From assembly GCA_009360885.1 (NCBI GenBank), contig SPEL01000001.1:1-64000 (forward strand): DNA of 64,000 nt, in the 5' to 3' direction. The DNA is from Sphingobium sp. (GTDB lineage Bacteria > Pseudomonadota > Alphaproteobacteria > Sphingomonadales > Sphingomonadaceae). Numbering within the stretch: position 1 is the stretch's first letter; the number at the start of each line of letters is the position of its first letter. This document shows, in pieces, positions 17,613 to 31,516 of this stretch. A model generated the notes under the pieces. The model was not told the origin of the DNA, ran no database searches, and saw only the letters and a list, made by a program, of their open reading frames with translations. The position numbers were made by a program, and so were the translations under genes.

Positions 17613-18305
17613 ATGCAGGAAAAGCCGGTGAAGCTCGCGCTTTATGATATGGACCGGACCATAACGGTGCGCGGCACTTATACCCCGTTCCTGCTGCATG
17701 TGGCGCGCAATATGGCGCCATGGCGGTTGCTGCTGGCCCCTCTCGTGCCTTTTGTGATGCTGGCTTATGTGTTGCGGCTTATCTCACGCCAGCGCCTGAA
17801 GGAAATCAACCAAAGCCTGATGATTGGTGGTAAAGTGCGACGGGACCGGCTGGCCCCCTATATCGAAAGCTATGCTGACAAGGTGATGGCTCATAATGTC
17901 TATGCCGGCGCGCTGGAGCGGATTGCGCAGGATAAGGCGCAGGGTTACCGGCTCGTGCTGGCGACGGCATCCTATCGGCTTTATGTCGAGGCAATTGCGC
18001 GCAGGCTAGGCTTTGAAGCGGTGATCGCGACCGACCATCTGGGGCAGGATATGGATTATGTTCGCGCCAAAATCGCCGGTGAAAATTGCTATGATGCGGC
18101 CAAATTGCGGATGATTCGGAATTGGATGGCGGCACAGGGCATTGCCCGCGAGGATTGCCATATCCGCGCTTATTCCGACCATGTTTCGGATGAGCCGATG
18201 CTGTCCTTCGCTGATGAAGCCTATGCTACTAACCCGCACCCCCCGCTGGCAAAGCTGGCGCAGGAAAAGGGTTGGCCGCGATTCGATTGGGGTAAGAAAG
18301 AATAA
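17613..18305 (+). CDS. HAD-IB family phosphatase (SerB/CicA-like)
   Basis: A 230-residue HAD hydrolase with motif I YDMDRT (nucleophile Asp12, acid/base Asp14), motif II LATAS, and motif III/IV region YSDHVSDEPML. The hydrophobic stretch at residues 35-60 (helical cap) is typical of HAD-IB enzymes of the SerB/CicA group. The substrate is unknown; phosphoserine- or lysophosphatidate-type phosphatase activity has been described for relatives. It ends 3 nt before the convergent pgeF gene. Confidence 0.8.
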   Translation: MQEKPVKLALYDMDRTITVRGTYTPFLLHVARNMAPWRLLLAPLVPFVMLAYVLRLISRQRLKEINQSLMIGGKVRRDRLAPYIESYADKVMAHNVYAGALERIAQDKAQGYRLVLATASYRLYVEAIARRLGFEAVIATDHLGQDMDYVRAKIAGENCYDAAKLRMIRNWMAAQGIAREDCHIRAYSDHVSDEPMLSFADEAYATNPHPPLAKLAQEKGWPRFDWGKKE

Positions 18306-18308
18306 CCC

Positions 18309-19100
18309 TTACCCTAGCCCAATCAGGGAAATCTGGCGGCCATAGCCCGGTTCTGCTTTGTGGCAGGACCGGCGATAGCTGAAAAACAAATCGGGCTGAG
18401 CATAAGTATCCTGCCCCAGCATCTCGATGCGTTGTACCCCGGCATCGGCAAGGCGGGCGGCGACATAGGCCTCTATGTCAAATTGCGCATGGCCGTGGCG
18501 TTCACCATCGGTGAAGAAGCGTTCATTGCTGGGGTCATCGGTGCAAAAACGCTCCACAAAGGCGCTATCCACTTCATAAGAGGCGCGGGCGATGCACGGA
18601 CCGATGGCACAGCCGATGCGGTCCCGCCTTGCGCCAAGGGCTTCCATCGCTTCGATCGTGCGGTCGGTAACGCCCGCAATCGCGCCTTTCCATCCGGCAT
18701 GGGCCGCGCCTACAACCCCGGTGCTTTCATCCGCGAACAGCACGGGTACGCAGTCCGCCGTTAATATGCCGAGCAGCAGGCCGGGTGTTTGCGTTACCAA
18801 TGCATCGGCATTCGGGCGGGCGTCATCGGCCATCGGGCCGGTTACGGTGATAACATCGGGGGAATGGACCTGATGTAGCGTCACCAACGCCGCACCGGGC
18901 AGCACGGCTTCGCCCGCGAGGCGGCGGTTTTCTATTATGGCGTCGCGGTCATCATCAGACCCCAATCCGACATTAAGGCCCGCATATAGGCCGGTTGAAA
19001 CACCGCCCTGTCGCCCTAAAAAGCCATGCGGTACAGCGCCTAATGCGCTGCTGGTCCAGCGGGTGACGCCATTGGCATTGATGATAGGCGATGGAGTCAT
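18309..19100 (-). CDS. pgeF: Peptidoglycan editing factor PgeF (YfiH / DUF152, purine nucleoside or laccase-like domain)
   Basis: A 263-residue protein with the zinc-binding pattern of the family: HQVHS, TADCVPVLF and AHAGWKGA. Members have been called polyphenol oxidases and purine nucleoside phosphorylases; in E. coli YfiH prevents misincorporation of L-Ser into peptidoglycan precursors. The start at 19100 overlaps the midA TGA by 4 nt; the longer frame upstream runs into midA and is rejected. It follows lgt and midA in an apparent operon. Confidence 0.87.
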   Translation of the reverse strand: MTPSPIINANGVTRWTSSALGAVPHGFLGRQGGVSTGLYAGLNVGLGSDDDRDAIIENRRLAGEAVLPGAALVTLHQVHSPDVITVTGPMADDARPNADALVTQTPGLLLGILTADCVPVLFADESTGVVGAAHAGWKGAIAGVTDRTIEAMEALGARRDRIGCAIGPCIARASYEVDSAFVERFCTDDPSNERFFTDGERHGHAQFDIEAYVAARLADAGVQRIEMLGQDTYAQPDLFFSYRRSCHKAEPGYGRQISLIGLG

Positions 19101-20176
19101 GCGGGAAATCCTTCGGGCTTTGCCCAATCCGGGTGGGTGATGGCCAGCACCTTGAACAGGCTACCCATCTGGTCATCCGCCACCAGTCGTTTGAAGGCGG
19201 TTTCAATCTCGCCAGCTTTATCTGGCGCGGCGCGGGCGAGCATCTGAGCGCGCGGACCGATGCCAAGGTTCAGCAGAAAAGCGCCCTGACCAATGGGGCC
19301 ATGGCTGCTTAATCCCTCTTGCTGCGCGACATTGGCGAGCAAAGTGAAATCGACATGAGCGGTGAGGTCATTATCGCCAATATCTGCAAACACATCGGCA
19401 AAGCGATGGTCTCGTACTGCTTGCAGCGTATCGCCTAACGCGGGCCCGGCATAGCCATAGTCGATGAAAATCGCTGCGCCACCTTGCCGTTTCAGCCGTC
19501 GGGCGAGGCCCATGGCTATGGCGGCGGAGGCAGGCGCGCTTTCATGGATGCTGCCCACTTGCGCATCATGAAATTGTGTCGGCACCCATGCCTCAGTCGG
19601 ACGCTGGCCCGCTATGGGCTGAACCGGGCGTGTTTCATCGCCCAACCCGACCATCACTTCGCGCCAGCCAGCCTCGGTTTTGACGGATTGGCGAATAGGC
19701 AGCGCATCAAAAAACTCATTGCCGACAATTAACAAGGGGCGGTCTGTGGGCAAGGTTTCAATATCATCATGAAATTGCGCCTGCGGCACAGCGGCCTGTT
19801 GCCGTTCGCGCAAGGTGGGGCTGGTTTCCACCAGATGCACTGGGGGATGGAGCCTCGCGCTTGCCATCGCCCGCAATGCGTCGGCGGCCAATGTGCCGCG
19901 TCCCGGCCCTAGTTCGACATAATAAGGGGCGCTTTGCGGCGCGGACCGCATCCACAGGTCGGCGAGTGCAAGGCCGACCATTTCGCCGAACATCTGGCTG
20001 ATTTCGGGCGCAGTGGTGAAATCCCCCGCCTGCCCCAGCGGGTCCCGCGTTGCGTAATAATGCGTGTTCACCTGCGCCATATAATGGCTGAGCGACATCG
20101 GTCCGCCCGCCGATATGGTGCGGATGACGCGTTCGGCAAAGCTGAGTTCCCGCCTGCCGAAGCCTTTAGCTGACAC
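19097..20176 (-). CDS. MidA/NDUFAF7 family SAM-dependent methyltransferase
   Basis: A 359-residue protein with the family features [26 protein letters not shown], the SAM-binding [12 protein letters not shown] and [10 protein letters not shown]. The mitochondrial homologue NDUFAF7 dimethylates an arginine of complex I subunit NDUFS2, and alphaproteobacterial relatives are thought to do the same on NuoD; this role is inferred. The GTG start at 20176 overlaps the end of lgt by 11 nt. The lgt-midA-pgeF order suggests one transcript. Confidence 0.85.
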   Translation of the reverse strand: MSAKGFGRRELSFAERVIRTISAGGPMSLSHYMAQVNTHYYATRDPLGQAGDFTTAPEISQMFGEMVGLALADLWMRSAPQSAPYYVELGPGRGTLAADALRAMASARLHPPVHLVETSPTLRERQQAAVPQAQFHDDIETLPTDRPLLIVGNEFFDALPIRQSVKTEAGWREVMVGLGDETRPVQPIAGQRPTEAWVPTQFHDAQVGSIHESAPASAAIAMGLARRLKRQGGAAIFIDYGYAGPALGDTLQAVRDHRFADVFADIGDNDLTAHVDFTLLANVAQQEGLSSHGPIGQGAFLLNLGIGPRAQMLARAAPDKAGEIETAFKRLVADDQMGSLFKVLAITHPDWAKPEGFPA

Positions 20177-21062
20177 TTTGGGTTCCGGCGATCGGTTCTA
20201 CGCGGATGCGGCGTTTTTTCGCGGTGATGATGAGGTACAGGCCCGCGATAATCATCGGCATGGTCAGCCACTGGCCCATGTGCAGGCCGGTGCGTTCTGC
20301 AAATTCTATCAGTTGCACGTCGGCCTCGCGGAAATATTCCACACCAAAGCGGGCGAGGCCATAGCCCAGCAGGAATATGCCGACCAGCTTGCCGGGTTCA
20401 TAGCGTGCCTTGGTTTTCCAGAAGGCGAACCACAGGATGATACCGAGGACCAGCCCCTCCAGCCCTGCTTCGTAAAGCTGGCTGGGGTGGCGTGGCACCG
20501 GGCCGCCGGTGGGGAAGATAATCGCCCAGCTAACGTCGGTCGCCTTGCCCCATAATTCGCCGTTCACGAAATTCGCAAGTCGTCCGAAAAACAGACCAAA
20601 GGGCGCGCAGCAGGCGATATAATCCATCACGCGCAGCCAGCTCAGCTTTTCCTTCTTCGCCATATAGATGACGGCGACCAATACGCCCAGCGCACCACCG
20701 TGGAAGGCCATGCCGCCATTCCACAGCTTGAAAATATCCAGCGGATTGGAGAGTATTTCAGGCTGGTAGAACAGCACATAGGCAAGGCGTCCGCCGATGA
20801 TGATGCCCAGCGTGGCATAGAAAATCATATCGTCGGCATGACGGCGGGCCATGGGTGCGCCCGGTTCCTTCAGCAGCCGCCGTAAATAGAGATAGCCGAG
20901 CAATATCCCCGCCAGATAGGCGAGCGAATACCATTTAATCCCGAAAAAGCCGAGGTTGATGGCAACCGGGTCCAACCCCAGATCTTCAAACCGGGTAAAT
21001 TGGGTGGCGGCGGTTAGCAGGGTGGTAATCAAGGCATATCCCTCGTGAATTTGCGCCTGCAT
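20166..21062 (-). CDS. lgt: Prolipoprotein diacylglyceryl transferase
   Basis: A 298-residue inner-membrane enzyme that transfers diacylglycerol from phosphatidylglycerol to the lipobox Cys of prolipoproteins, the first step of lipoprotein maturation. It has about seven membrane helices and the family signature [13 protein letters not shown], with HPSQLYEA and [14 protein letters not shown]. The ATG at 21062 is chosen because the protein then starts just before its first hydrophobic part; there is no strong ribosome binding site, and a TTG at 21125 would add 21 atypical residues. Confidence 0.93.
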   Translation of the reverse strand: MQAQIHEGYALITTLLTAATQFTRFEDLGLDPVAINLGFFGIKWYSLAYLAGILLGYLYLRRLLKEPGAPMARRHADDMIFYATLGIIIGGRLAYVLFYQPEILSNPLDIFKLWNGGMAFHGGALGVLVAVIYMAKKEKLSWLRVMDYIACCAPFGLFFGRLANFVNGELWGKATDVSWAIIFPTGGPVPRHPSQLYEAGLEGLVLGIILWFAFWKTKARYEPGKLVGIFLLGYGLARFGVEYFREADVQLIEFAERTGLHMGQWLTMPMIIAGLYLIITAKKRRIRVEPIAGTQSVS

Positions 21063-21121
21063 ATCGCAGCTATGTAAGGATGGAAAGCCGCTGCGATGAT
21101 TTGTTAGGATGTACGGGGGGC

Positions 21122-21946
21122 TCAATGACCATCAAGGCATTCTGTCAAGCCAGCACGATAATCCGGGTAAAGCGGTTCCCACCCCAACAGGCGCTTTGCC
21201 CGGCCATTGGCGACACGGCGATTTTCAGCATAGAAAGCGCGTGCCTGCCGAGATAGCCCGACATCCTCAATGGTCATCAACGGGGGCGCGGTGACCCCCA
21301 ATAACGCACAGGCGTGGCTGATAACTTCATTCTGGCTGCATGGATGATCGTCAGCGATGTTATAGATGCCCGGCGGCCCTGTGAAGCTGGCAACCACGGC
21401 CCCGGCGATGTCATCCACATGGATGCGGCTGAACACCTGCTGTGGCAGATCAATCATATGGACGCGGCCCTCGCGCACTCGCTCAATCGCGCTGCGCCCC
21501 GGCCCATATATACCGGGCAGGCGGAAAATGCGCATATCAGGGCGTAAAGCCTGCCAGCCGAGGTCCGCCATGGCGCGGGCGGAGCGGCGGCCTTGGCCAA
21601 TGGGAGCACTTTCATCTACCCATGCCCCTCCTGTATCGCCATATACGCCAGAGGAGGAGAGATACCCCGCCCATGAGAGAGATGCAGCCGCGATAGCGTC
21701 GCCATATTGGGTCAGCACCGGGTCTGTGCCCTCAATATCTGGTGGGACGGAGGAAAGCACATGGCTGGCGCATTGCAGGGCATCCATAACGCCGCGCTGA
21801 TCCGCAAAGGCGATGGCTTCTTCATCAGCCGCTCTGCGCACTCCTGTGACGCGCCATCCCTGCACCCGCAGGCGTCGGGCGAGGTGGCTGGCGCTATAGC
21901 CCATGCCGAAGATGAGGAGATGTGGGGTGGATGAGCAGGATGACAT
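21122..21946 (-). CDS. NAD(P)-binding epimerase/dehydratase-like protein (atypical SDR)
   Basis: A 274-residue Rossmann-fold protein of the YeeZ type. The N-terminal nucleotide site is [17 protein letters not shown] (GxGYxxxxL pattern rather than the usual TGATG) and the active-site region is [13 protein letters not shown], with [12 protein letters not shown] further on. The substrate is unknown. The ATG at 21946 is chosen; an open frame continues upstream through the (GGCAT) tandem repeat but has no family character. It ends 59 nt before lgt on the same strand. Confidence 0.8.
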   Translation of the reverse strand: MSSCSSTPHLLIFGMGYSASHLARRLRVQGWRVTGVRRAADEEAIAFADQRGVMDALQCASHVLSSVPPDIEGTDPVLTQYGDAIAAASLSWAGYLSSSGVYGDTGGAWVDESAPIGQGRRSARAMADLGWQALRPDMRIFRLPGIYGPGRSAIERVREGRVHMIDLPQQVFSRIHVDDIAGAVVASFTGPPGIYNIADDHPCSQNEVISHACALLGVTAPPLMTIEDVGLSRQARAFYAENRRVANGRAKRLLGWEPLYPDYRAGLTECLDGH

Positions 21947-22010
21947 CAACAGACTATAGAGCCTGAGTGTGGGCAAGACGCAAGGCCCCGGCATCATAGA
22001 CCATGCACAC

Positions 22011-22037
22011 GGCATGGCATGGCATGGCATGGCATGG
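22011..22037. repeat. GGCAT pentanucleotide tandem repeat
   Basis: Five perfect copies of GGCAT plus GG, in the 5' region of the epimerase-like gene and upstream of the Pho-box array. A unit of 5 nt can slip and change frame or promoter spacing. On the minus strand it lies inside an open frame continuous with the epimerase gene, about 65 nt upstream of the chosen start. Confidence 0.8.
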
Positions 22038-22182
22038 AGTCTCTCATCCCGCATGGTGGTTGGCTGGTTCTCCTCATGGGGGCGCACCCAATTAACAGCG
22101 CCGCACTCTGTAAGGTATCTTCTCTGTCGATGCATTTTTATGGTGTCTGGCGGGCGCTGCGCCTGATCGTGAATGGGGGGGT

Positions 22183-22198
22183 GATGCATTTTTGCATC
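22183..22198. repeat. Short perfect hairpin upstream of the Pho-box array
   Basis: GATGCA, TTTT, TGCATC: a perfect 6-bp stem with a four-base loop, 20 nt before the Pho-box-like repeats. It could be a regulator half-site pair; its function is unknown. Confidence 0.35.
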
Positions 22199-22218
22199 GC
22201 ACCATTAGTTTCATCGCA

Positions 22219-22262
22219 TTGTCATTAAACTGAAATTCAATTGCCTCTCAACTGTCACGGAG
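22219..22262 (+). promoter_or_regulatory. Pho-box-like array (four 11-nt units) upstream of the receptor-phytase operon
   Basis: Four consecutive 11-nt units begin at 22219, 22230, 22241 and 22252: TTGTCATTAAA, CTGAAATTCAA, TTGCCTCTCAA and CTGTCACGGAG. The known PhoB site is CTGTCAT-type 7-mers spaced by 4 nt, so units 1 and 4 match well, unit 2 moderately and unit 3 weakly. The array ends 54 nt before the receptor start codon. PhoB control under phosphate starvation fits the phytase in the operon; this is inferred. Confidence 0.6.
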
Positions 22263-22315
22263 CATGTCTAGGTCGCCCCTCGAACCAATTTGAAAAGAGA
22301 TACCAAGGGGGTATT

Positions 22316-25092
22316 ATGACATTTCTTTCCCGCACATCGCTGCGTGCTGTGGTGCTTCTGGCATCCTGCTCTTTTCCCGCACTGGCCCATGCCGGTGATC
22401 TGATCGGCCATGTAACAGACGCCAGCGGCACCCGTGCGCTGAAGGCGGCGCGGGTCGCTGTTCCTGCGTTAAAGCGTGCCGTGACGACAGACCGCGATGG
22501 CGGCTATGTGCTGACCGGCCTGCCCGAAGGCACGCATGAGGTAGAAATCAGCTATGTTGGCGGCGAAACCACGCGCCAGACGGTTCAGGTTCCTGCTGAT
22601 GGCCGCGTAACGGCTGATTTCACCATAACGGCACCGGGCGGTGATGAGATTCTGGTGGTGGGCCTTGTTGCCAATCAGGCCAGCGCCCTTTCCCGTCAGA
22701 AGGCAGCCGATGGCGTTTCCAGCGTGCTGACCCGTGACGCTATTGGCCAGTTCCCTGACCAGAATATCGCCGAATCACTGCGCCGTTTGCCGGGCGTTAA
22801 CATCCTCAACGATCAGGGCGAAGGGCGTTTCGTGTCTGTCCGCGGGCTTGACCCGGATCTGAACAGTACATCGCTGAACGGTGTGCGTCTGCCGTCACCA
22901 GAAGGCGATGTGCGCTCGGTTGCGCTGGACGTGATTTCTTCGGATATCATCGAATCCATCGAGGTGAAGAAATCTCTGACGCCGGACATGGATGCCGATA
23001 CCATCGGCGCATCCATCGAAATTAACACTACCAGCGCCTTTGACCGTAAGAAGGACATGCTCTCCGCCAATATTGAGGGCAGCTATAACGATTATAGCGG
23101 TGATGTAATGCCCAAGGGCGGGATTGATTTCTCCACCCGCGTGACCGACAATTTCGGCATTGCCGGGGGCTTTAGTTATTATAAGCGCCGGTTTGAAACG
23201 GATAATGTCGAAACATCCGGCTGGACCACCGGCGATAATGATGTCGATTACACCGAAGAAACCGAATATCGTGACTATGACGTAACGCGTAAGCGTATGA
23301 GCGGTTCGCTCTCGATGGATTATCGGGCATCCGACACCACAACCTTGTTTGCTCGTGGTGCCTATAGCCAGTTTGACGATCATGAATATCGCCGTCGTAC
23401 CGTCTTCATCTTTGATGGTGAGCCGTCCTCTGGCACTGACGATACTGCTACCTTCTTGTCGAGCGATGACCGTATCGAAGTGCGCCGCGATATTAAGGAC
23501 CGCTTTGAAAGCCAGAAAATTCGCACTGTTTCCGTAGGCGGTGATACCGATACCGGTGAATGGAAATTCAACTGGCTCGCGAGCTGGGCGAAATCAACCG
23601 AACGGGAAAATTTCTCGGTTGATCCGGCGCGGTTCCGGGCCCGTTACACCAGCGGCGTTGATATGACGATGGATTATAGCGACCGCCGCGTTCCGCTGTA
23701 TACGATTACGCGGGGTGAAGATCTGGTCAATGACCCGACCAGATATAGCCTCACGCGCCTCGACCTCACGACCCTGTCGGACAGTCAGGACGAAGAATAT
23801 GCGGTTAAGGCTGATCTGGCCCGCGTATTCGCCATGGATAACGGCACTTTCACGGTACAGGGCGGCGCGAAGGCCCGCTGGCGTGACAAGAGCTTTGACG
23901 TCGATGTAACCCGCTATAGCGGCTATAGCAGCACGCTGCGCATGACCAATTTCGTGGGTAAGCAAACCTATCGCTTGCTGGATATGGGGCCGGTTGTTGA
24001 TAAAACAGCGATGACGGAATTTTACCGTGCCAACAGCGCTAATTTCACCATTGATGAAATCGCGACTGCGTTGGAATCAACACAGGCGGATTATTCGGTA
24101 AAGGAAGATATTCTGTCCGGCTATTTACTGGGCCGTTGGGATAGCAGCACGCTGCGCATCATTGGTGGTGTGCGTATGGAGCGCACCTCTAACGAACTGA
24201 ATGGCAGCATGCTGGTGTTGGATGGTGATGAAATTACCAGCCGCACGCCGGTTACGGTTAAGCGCGACTATACGGACTGGCTCCCCAGCCTGACGCTGCG
24301 TTTCTCTCCGCAGGATGACATGGTGTTCCGCCTTGCCGGGTATAAGAGCCTTGTTCGTCCGAAACTGTCGAAAATGGCCCCGCTTTTCTCAGTTAACGAA
24401 GATAATGAAGCCAGCTTTGGCAACCCGGACCTCAAGCCTTATGAAGCCTGGAACTTTGATGCCGGATGGGACTATTATTTCTCTGGCAATGGCGCCATTT
24501 CCGTGGGCGGTTTCTATAAGAGCATCAAAAACTTCATCGTTGATGTGAATTATCAGGATTACACCCATGAGGGGACGGAATATACCCGTTTCTCTACCTC
24601 TGAAAATGGCGGCACGGCAGAGGTTCTTGGTCTGGAAGCTAGCTATTCACAGCTTCTCGATTTCCTGCCCGCACCGCTTGATGGGTTTTTGGTTCAGGCA
24701 AATTATACCTATACCTACAGCAAGGGTGAGGTGTTTGACGAGGATATGAACGCCCGCAATATCGCCCTGCCATCCAACAGCCGCAACACGTTCAACCTTG
24801 TGCTGGGCTATGAAAAGGGTCCGCTCAGCCTGCGTGCAGCAGGGACCTATCGTGATAAATATCTCGATGAAATGGGCGGCGCGGCAGAGGCAGACCGTTA
24901 TGTTGATAACCACTTCCAGCTTGATCTGTCGGCTAAGCTGAAGGTTCACAAGAATGTGCGTCTGTTTGCCGAATGGGTGAACGTCAACAATGCCAAATAT
25001 TTCGCCTATCAGAACTATAAGGGCCGTCAGCGTTTGTTGCAGTTTGAAAAATATGGCCCGACCATTAAATTCGGCGCGAAGGTGAATTTCTG

Positions 25093-25093
<1 letters not shown>
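22316..25093 (+). CDS. TonB-dependent outer-membrane receptor linked to a phytase
   Basis: A 925-residue receptor: signal peptide (MTFLSRTSLRAVVLLASCSF, cleaved near AHA), a CarboxypepD_reg-like beta-sandwich (about residues 30-105, GHVTDASGTRALKAARV), plug domain (about 120-240, with PDQNIAESLRRLPGVNI and GEGRFVSVRGLDPDLN) and a large beta-barrel ending in the usual aromatic C-terminus (KFGAKVNF). AAGGGGG lies 5 nt upstream of the ATG; an upstream frame from 22241 is rejected because it crosses the Pho-box array. It overlaps the phytase gene by 1 nt (TGATG). The ligand is likely phytate, lower inositol phosphates or a related phosphorylated compound; this is inferred from the operon. Confidence 0.9.
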
Positions 25094-28795
<3,702 letters not shown>

Positions 28796-28846
28796 TAGGG
28801 CGTCTGGCCCCGAAAACGGGCTGGGCAGTTCATTCTTCAAGCAGAT

Positions 28847-28886
28847 AAAGGCCTGCCTCATTACATGTGAGGCAGGCCTTTGTTTT
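28847..28886 (+). terminator. Rho-independent terminator of gyrB
   Basis: A perfect 14-bp stem (AAAGGCCTGCCTCA pairing with TGAGGCAGGCCTTT, loop TTACATG) followed by TGTTTT. It lies 52 nt after the gyrB stop codon. The best terminator in the window. Confidence 0.9.
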
Positions 28887-29236
28887 GCGTTGTTAGGGGG
28901 GGAGGAATTTCTGATGATGGGACGGCTTACCTATGGGTCAGATCGCCCTTCCAACCGAAGGCAGTCCGCACCCATCACCAGTTTCAGTAAAGGGGAACAC
29001 AAGAGGGGAAGGTCCGCCCTATACTGATTTTTCCGTAGCTTTTATCGCTGCACATTCTCTGCATTATTTAATATTGAATATCAATAGCAAATTTATGGCG
29101 TGGAAATAAAAGCATTAGCGGGGATGAATAGCGTACGTCCCATCTCATACATTCCGCATTTTGCAGGCGTATTTGGGGACTGATTTCAATAAAAAAGCGA
29201 TTGATGGGCTGTTAAGAAATGTGGTTCAGCCCCATT
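28887..29236. other. AT-rich intergenic region between gyrB and ispG
   Basis: A 350-nt stretch with no supported gene. The middle (about 29020-29130) is clearly AT-rich compared with its surroundings. Near the right end, on the minus strand, CAGCCCCA/TGGGCTG arms (29205-29234) form a hairpin followed after a few bases by TTTTTT and may terminate ispG. The rest shows no recognised element. Confidence 0.45.
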
Positions 29237-30379
29237 TTAGGCGGCTTTCACGCCCTCTGAGGCCTCTTTCTCCGCCTCCAGCTCGGCGGCTTTGGCCTCC
29301 ACCAGCTTCACAATATGGTCCACCATATCGGCGTCCTGCACATGATGGTCAGTAACGCCCGAGAGATAGACCATATGCTTGCCATTGCCGCCGCCGGTAA
29401 GGCCAATATGGGTTTCTCGCGCCTCTCCGGGGCCGTTTACGACACAGCCCAGCACCGACAATGATAAAGGCGTGCGAATATGCTGGAGCCGCTCTTCCAG
29501 TAATTGCACAGTTTTGACCACGTCAAAGCCCTGCCGCGCGCAACTGGGGCAGGAAACCACCCGCACGCCACGCGTACGCAGGCCCAGCGTTTTCAGCATT
29601 TCATAGCCGACGCGCACTTCTTCTTCCGGTTCGGCGGACAATGAAACTCGGATGGTGTCGCCGATACCGGCCCACAGCAAATTGCCCATGCCGATGGCGC
29701 TTTTGACTGTGCCACCGCGCAGACCGCCCGCCTCGGTAATGCCCAGATGCAACGGACAGTCCACCGCTTCGGCCAGCCCCATATAAGCGGCCACCGCAAG
29801 GAAAACGTCGCTGGCCTTCACCGCGACTTTATATTCGTGGAAGTCCTGATCCTGCAGCAGCTTGATATGATCTAGCGCGCTTTCAATCAGTGCCTCAGGG
29901 CAAGGCTCACCATATTTTTCCAGCAGGTCCTTTTCCAGCGACCCGGCATTAACGCCAATGCGGATGGAACAGCCATTGGATTTCGCCGCGTCGACAACCT
30001 CTTTCACGCGGGCTGCGCTGCCAATATTGCCGGGGTTAATGCGCAAACAGGCTGCCCCTGCATCCGCTGCCTCCAGCGCGCGCTTATAATGGAAATGAAT
30101 GTCCGCGATGATCGGAATATTGGATGCGCGGACGATCTGCTTCAGCGCGGTGGTTGATTCCACATCAGGGCAGGACACACGAATAAGATCTGCGCCAGCC
30201 TCTTCGCAGCGGCGAATTTGATCGATCGTCCCCTGTATGTCTGTGGTCAGCGTGTTGGTCATCGTCTGCACGGTAATGGGGGCATCGCCGCCCACCGGCA
30301 CATTGCCCACCATGATCTGGCGGCAGTGGCGGCGGGCAATATCGCGCCAGGGTCGCAGGCCGGGATTATGGTCAGACAT
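29237..30379 (-). CDS. ispG: 4-hydroxy-3-methylbut-2-enyl diphosphate synthase (IspG/GcpE)
   Basis: A 380-residue [4Fe-4S] enzyme of the MEP isoprenoid pathway, converting MEcPP to HMBPP. N-terminal TIM-barrel segments ([39 protein letters not shown]) are followed by the cluster-binding region with CPSCAR and CVVNGPGEA, giving the three Cys plus Glu ligands. The single-insert length is that of the bacterial flavodoxin-dependent type. Divergent from the thioesterase gene. Confidence 0.97.
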   Translation of the reverse strand: MSDHNPGLRPWRDIARRHCRQIMVGNVPVGGDAPITVQTMTNTLTTDIQGTIDQIRRCEEAGADLIRVSCPDVESTTALKQIVRASNIPIIADIHFHYKRALEAADAGAACLRINPGNIGSAARVKEVVDAAKSNGCSIRIGVNAGSLEKDLLEKYGEPCPEALIESALDHIKLLQDQDFHEYKVAVKASDVFLAVAAYMGLAEAVDCPLHLGITEAGGLRGGTVKSAIGMGNLLWAGIGDTIRVSLSAEPEEEVRVGYEMLKTLGLRTRGVRVVSCPSCARQGFDVVKTVQLLEERLQHIRTPLSLSVLGCVVNGPGEARETHIGLTGGGNGKHMVYLSGVTDHHVQDADMVDHIVKLVEAKAAELEAEKEASEGVKAA

Positions 30380-30542
30380 GATGAACTAAGGCTCCGTATG
30401 AATCGCCTGCCCTATAGCGCGTTTAGCAAGAGGTTAGAAGGGGAAGGGGACGAATGGGTACATAACATTATATCTGGCGTGATGAAGAAGATTGGCCTAG
30501 CTGTCTTTTGTTACGAGATAGAACAAATCAAAAGGGGATATG

Positions 30543-30977
30543 ATGGCAAGAGCAGAAAGCTGGCGGCTGGACCCGGCCAGTTATCCGGTATCCATGATTA
30601 TAGCGCCGCGCTTTGGTGATCTCGACCCGCTAGGCCATATCAATAATGTGGCGATGGCGAGCATATTTGAAACCGCTCGGGTGCATTTCCACCATTTGCT
30701 GGGGCGTCATCCGGCGGATCAGGGGGTGCGCTGGCTGGTTGCAGCGGTAGACCTTAAATATGTCGAGGAAGCCCATTTTCCCTATGATGTCGTGGTGCGC
30801 AGTGGCATCGGGCATATCGGTAACAGTAGCTGGACCTTGTTTTCGGCCGCGTTTCAAAAGGACGAATGTGTCGCCACTTGTGATACGGTGATGGTCATGA
30901 AGGGGCCAAAGGGCAAGCGTATCATTGATGATGATATTCGCGCCGTGATGGAGGCCAATGCGGCCTGTCGATCATAA
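30543..30977 (+). CDS. Hotdog-fold acyl-CoA thioesterase (4HBT family)
   Basis: A 144-residue single hotdog domain. The segment APRFGDLDPLGHINNVAMASIF includes the D-x-GH-NN pattern of the YbgC/FcbJ-type thioesterase group, with the catalytic Asp in DLDPLGH. It hydrolyses acyl-CoA thioesters; the chain length is unknown. Two start codons adjoin (ATGATG); 30543 is taken because AAGGGG is then 5 nt upstream, while 30540 leaves only 2 nt. It ends in a bidirectional hairpin shared with the DUF2721 gene. Confidence 0.8.
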   Translation: MARAESWRLDPASYPVSMIIAPRFGDLDPLGHINNVAMASIFETARVHFHHLLGRHPADQGVRWLVAAVDLKYVEEAHFPYDVVVRSGIGHIGNSSWTLFSAAFQKDECVATCDTVMVMKGPKGKRIIDDDIRAVMEANAACRS

Positions 30978-30988
30978 TAACGGTGCTG

Positions 30989-31015
30989 AAAAAGCGGGGG
31001 GATGGCTCCCCCGCT
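30989..31015 (-). terminator. Terminator between convergent thioesterase and DUF2721 genes
   Basis: A perfect 8-bp stem (AGCGGGGG / CCCCCGCT, 7-base loop). On the minus strand it is followed by a run of T (plus-strand A run 30989-30993), so it best serves the DUF2721 gene; on the plus strand it can also slow transcripts of the thioesterase gene. Confidence 0.75.
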
Positions 31016-31023
31016 GATTGCCT

Positions 31024-31509
31024 TTATTTATTCTTATCTTCCGCCTTGTGATAGAGGATTTCATTGCGCACCCGGATGACGGCGGAACTGATGCGTGTTT
31101 CCACGATGAAGGTCATGAACCCGGTTGCCATCGCGACCATTGCGCCGATGAACAACAGGGCGATGGTGGTATCCAGCCGGTTTTCAAACATCTGATTGGC
31201 GAATAATAATATCACGACGAGACAGATCAGACAGGCGCCAATAACGCCCTGCAATATCGCGAAATTGACGATATTAATGCGCCGGTCCAGCGTGCGGATT
31301 TCATGAACATAGCGGTCGTGGTCCGCGCCATAGGTGCGGGTGATGAGGTCCTCCACCACCCGTGTCCTGTCGATGATCCGGGCAAGGCGGCTGGCGCATA
31401 GATTGAGAAATGCGCCAACACCTGCCAACAGAAAAACCGGCGCCGTTGCCAGTCTGATTGTATCCGCCACATGAGAGATGCCGGGCAAGTCGGATGGTGA
31501 CAACGGCAT
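31024..31509 (-). CDS. DUF2721 family membrane protein
   Basis: A 161-residue protein with three membrane helices (about residues 20-40, 80-105, 115-140) and a charged loop (SRLARIIDRTRVVEDL) after the first, the pattern of DUF2721. No enzymatic motif is visible and the function is unknown. Its start is 7 nt downstream of the aminotransferase stop, so the two are probably co-transcribed. Confidence 0.75.
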   Translation of the reverse strand: MPLSPSDLPGISHVADTIRLATAPVFLLAGVGAFLNLCASRLARIIDRTRVVEDLITRTYGADHDRYVHEIRTLDRRINIVNFAILQGVIGACLICLVVILLFANQMFENRLDTTIALLFIGAMVAMATGFMTFIVETRISSAVIRVRNEILYHKAEDKNK

Positions 31510-31516
31510 AGCTGGC

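Noticed and set aside
22241-22315. 25-codon upstream extension of the TonB receptor
   Set aside because: Lies across the Pho-box-like array; the start at 22316 has a ribosome binding site and a proper signal peptide.
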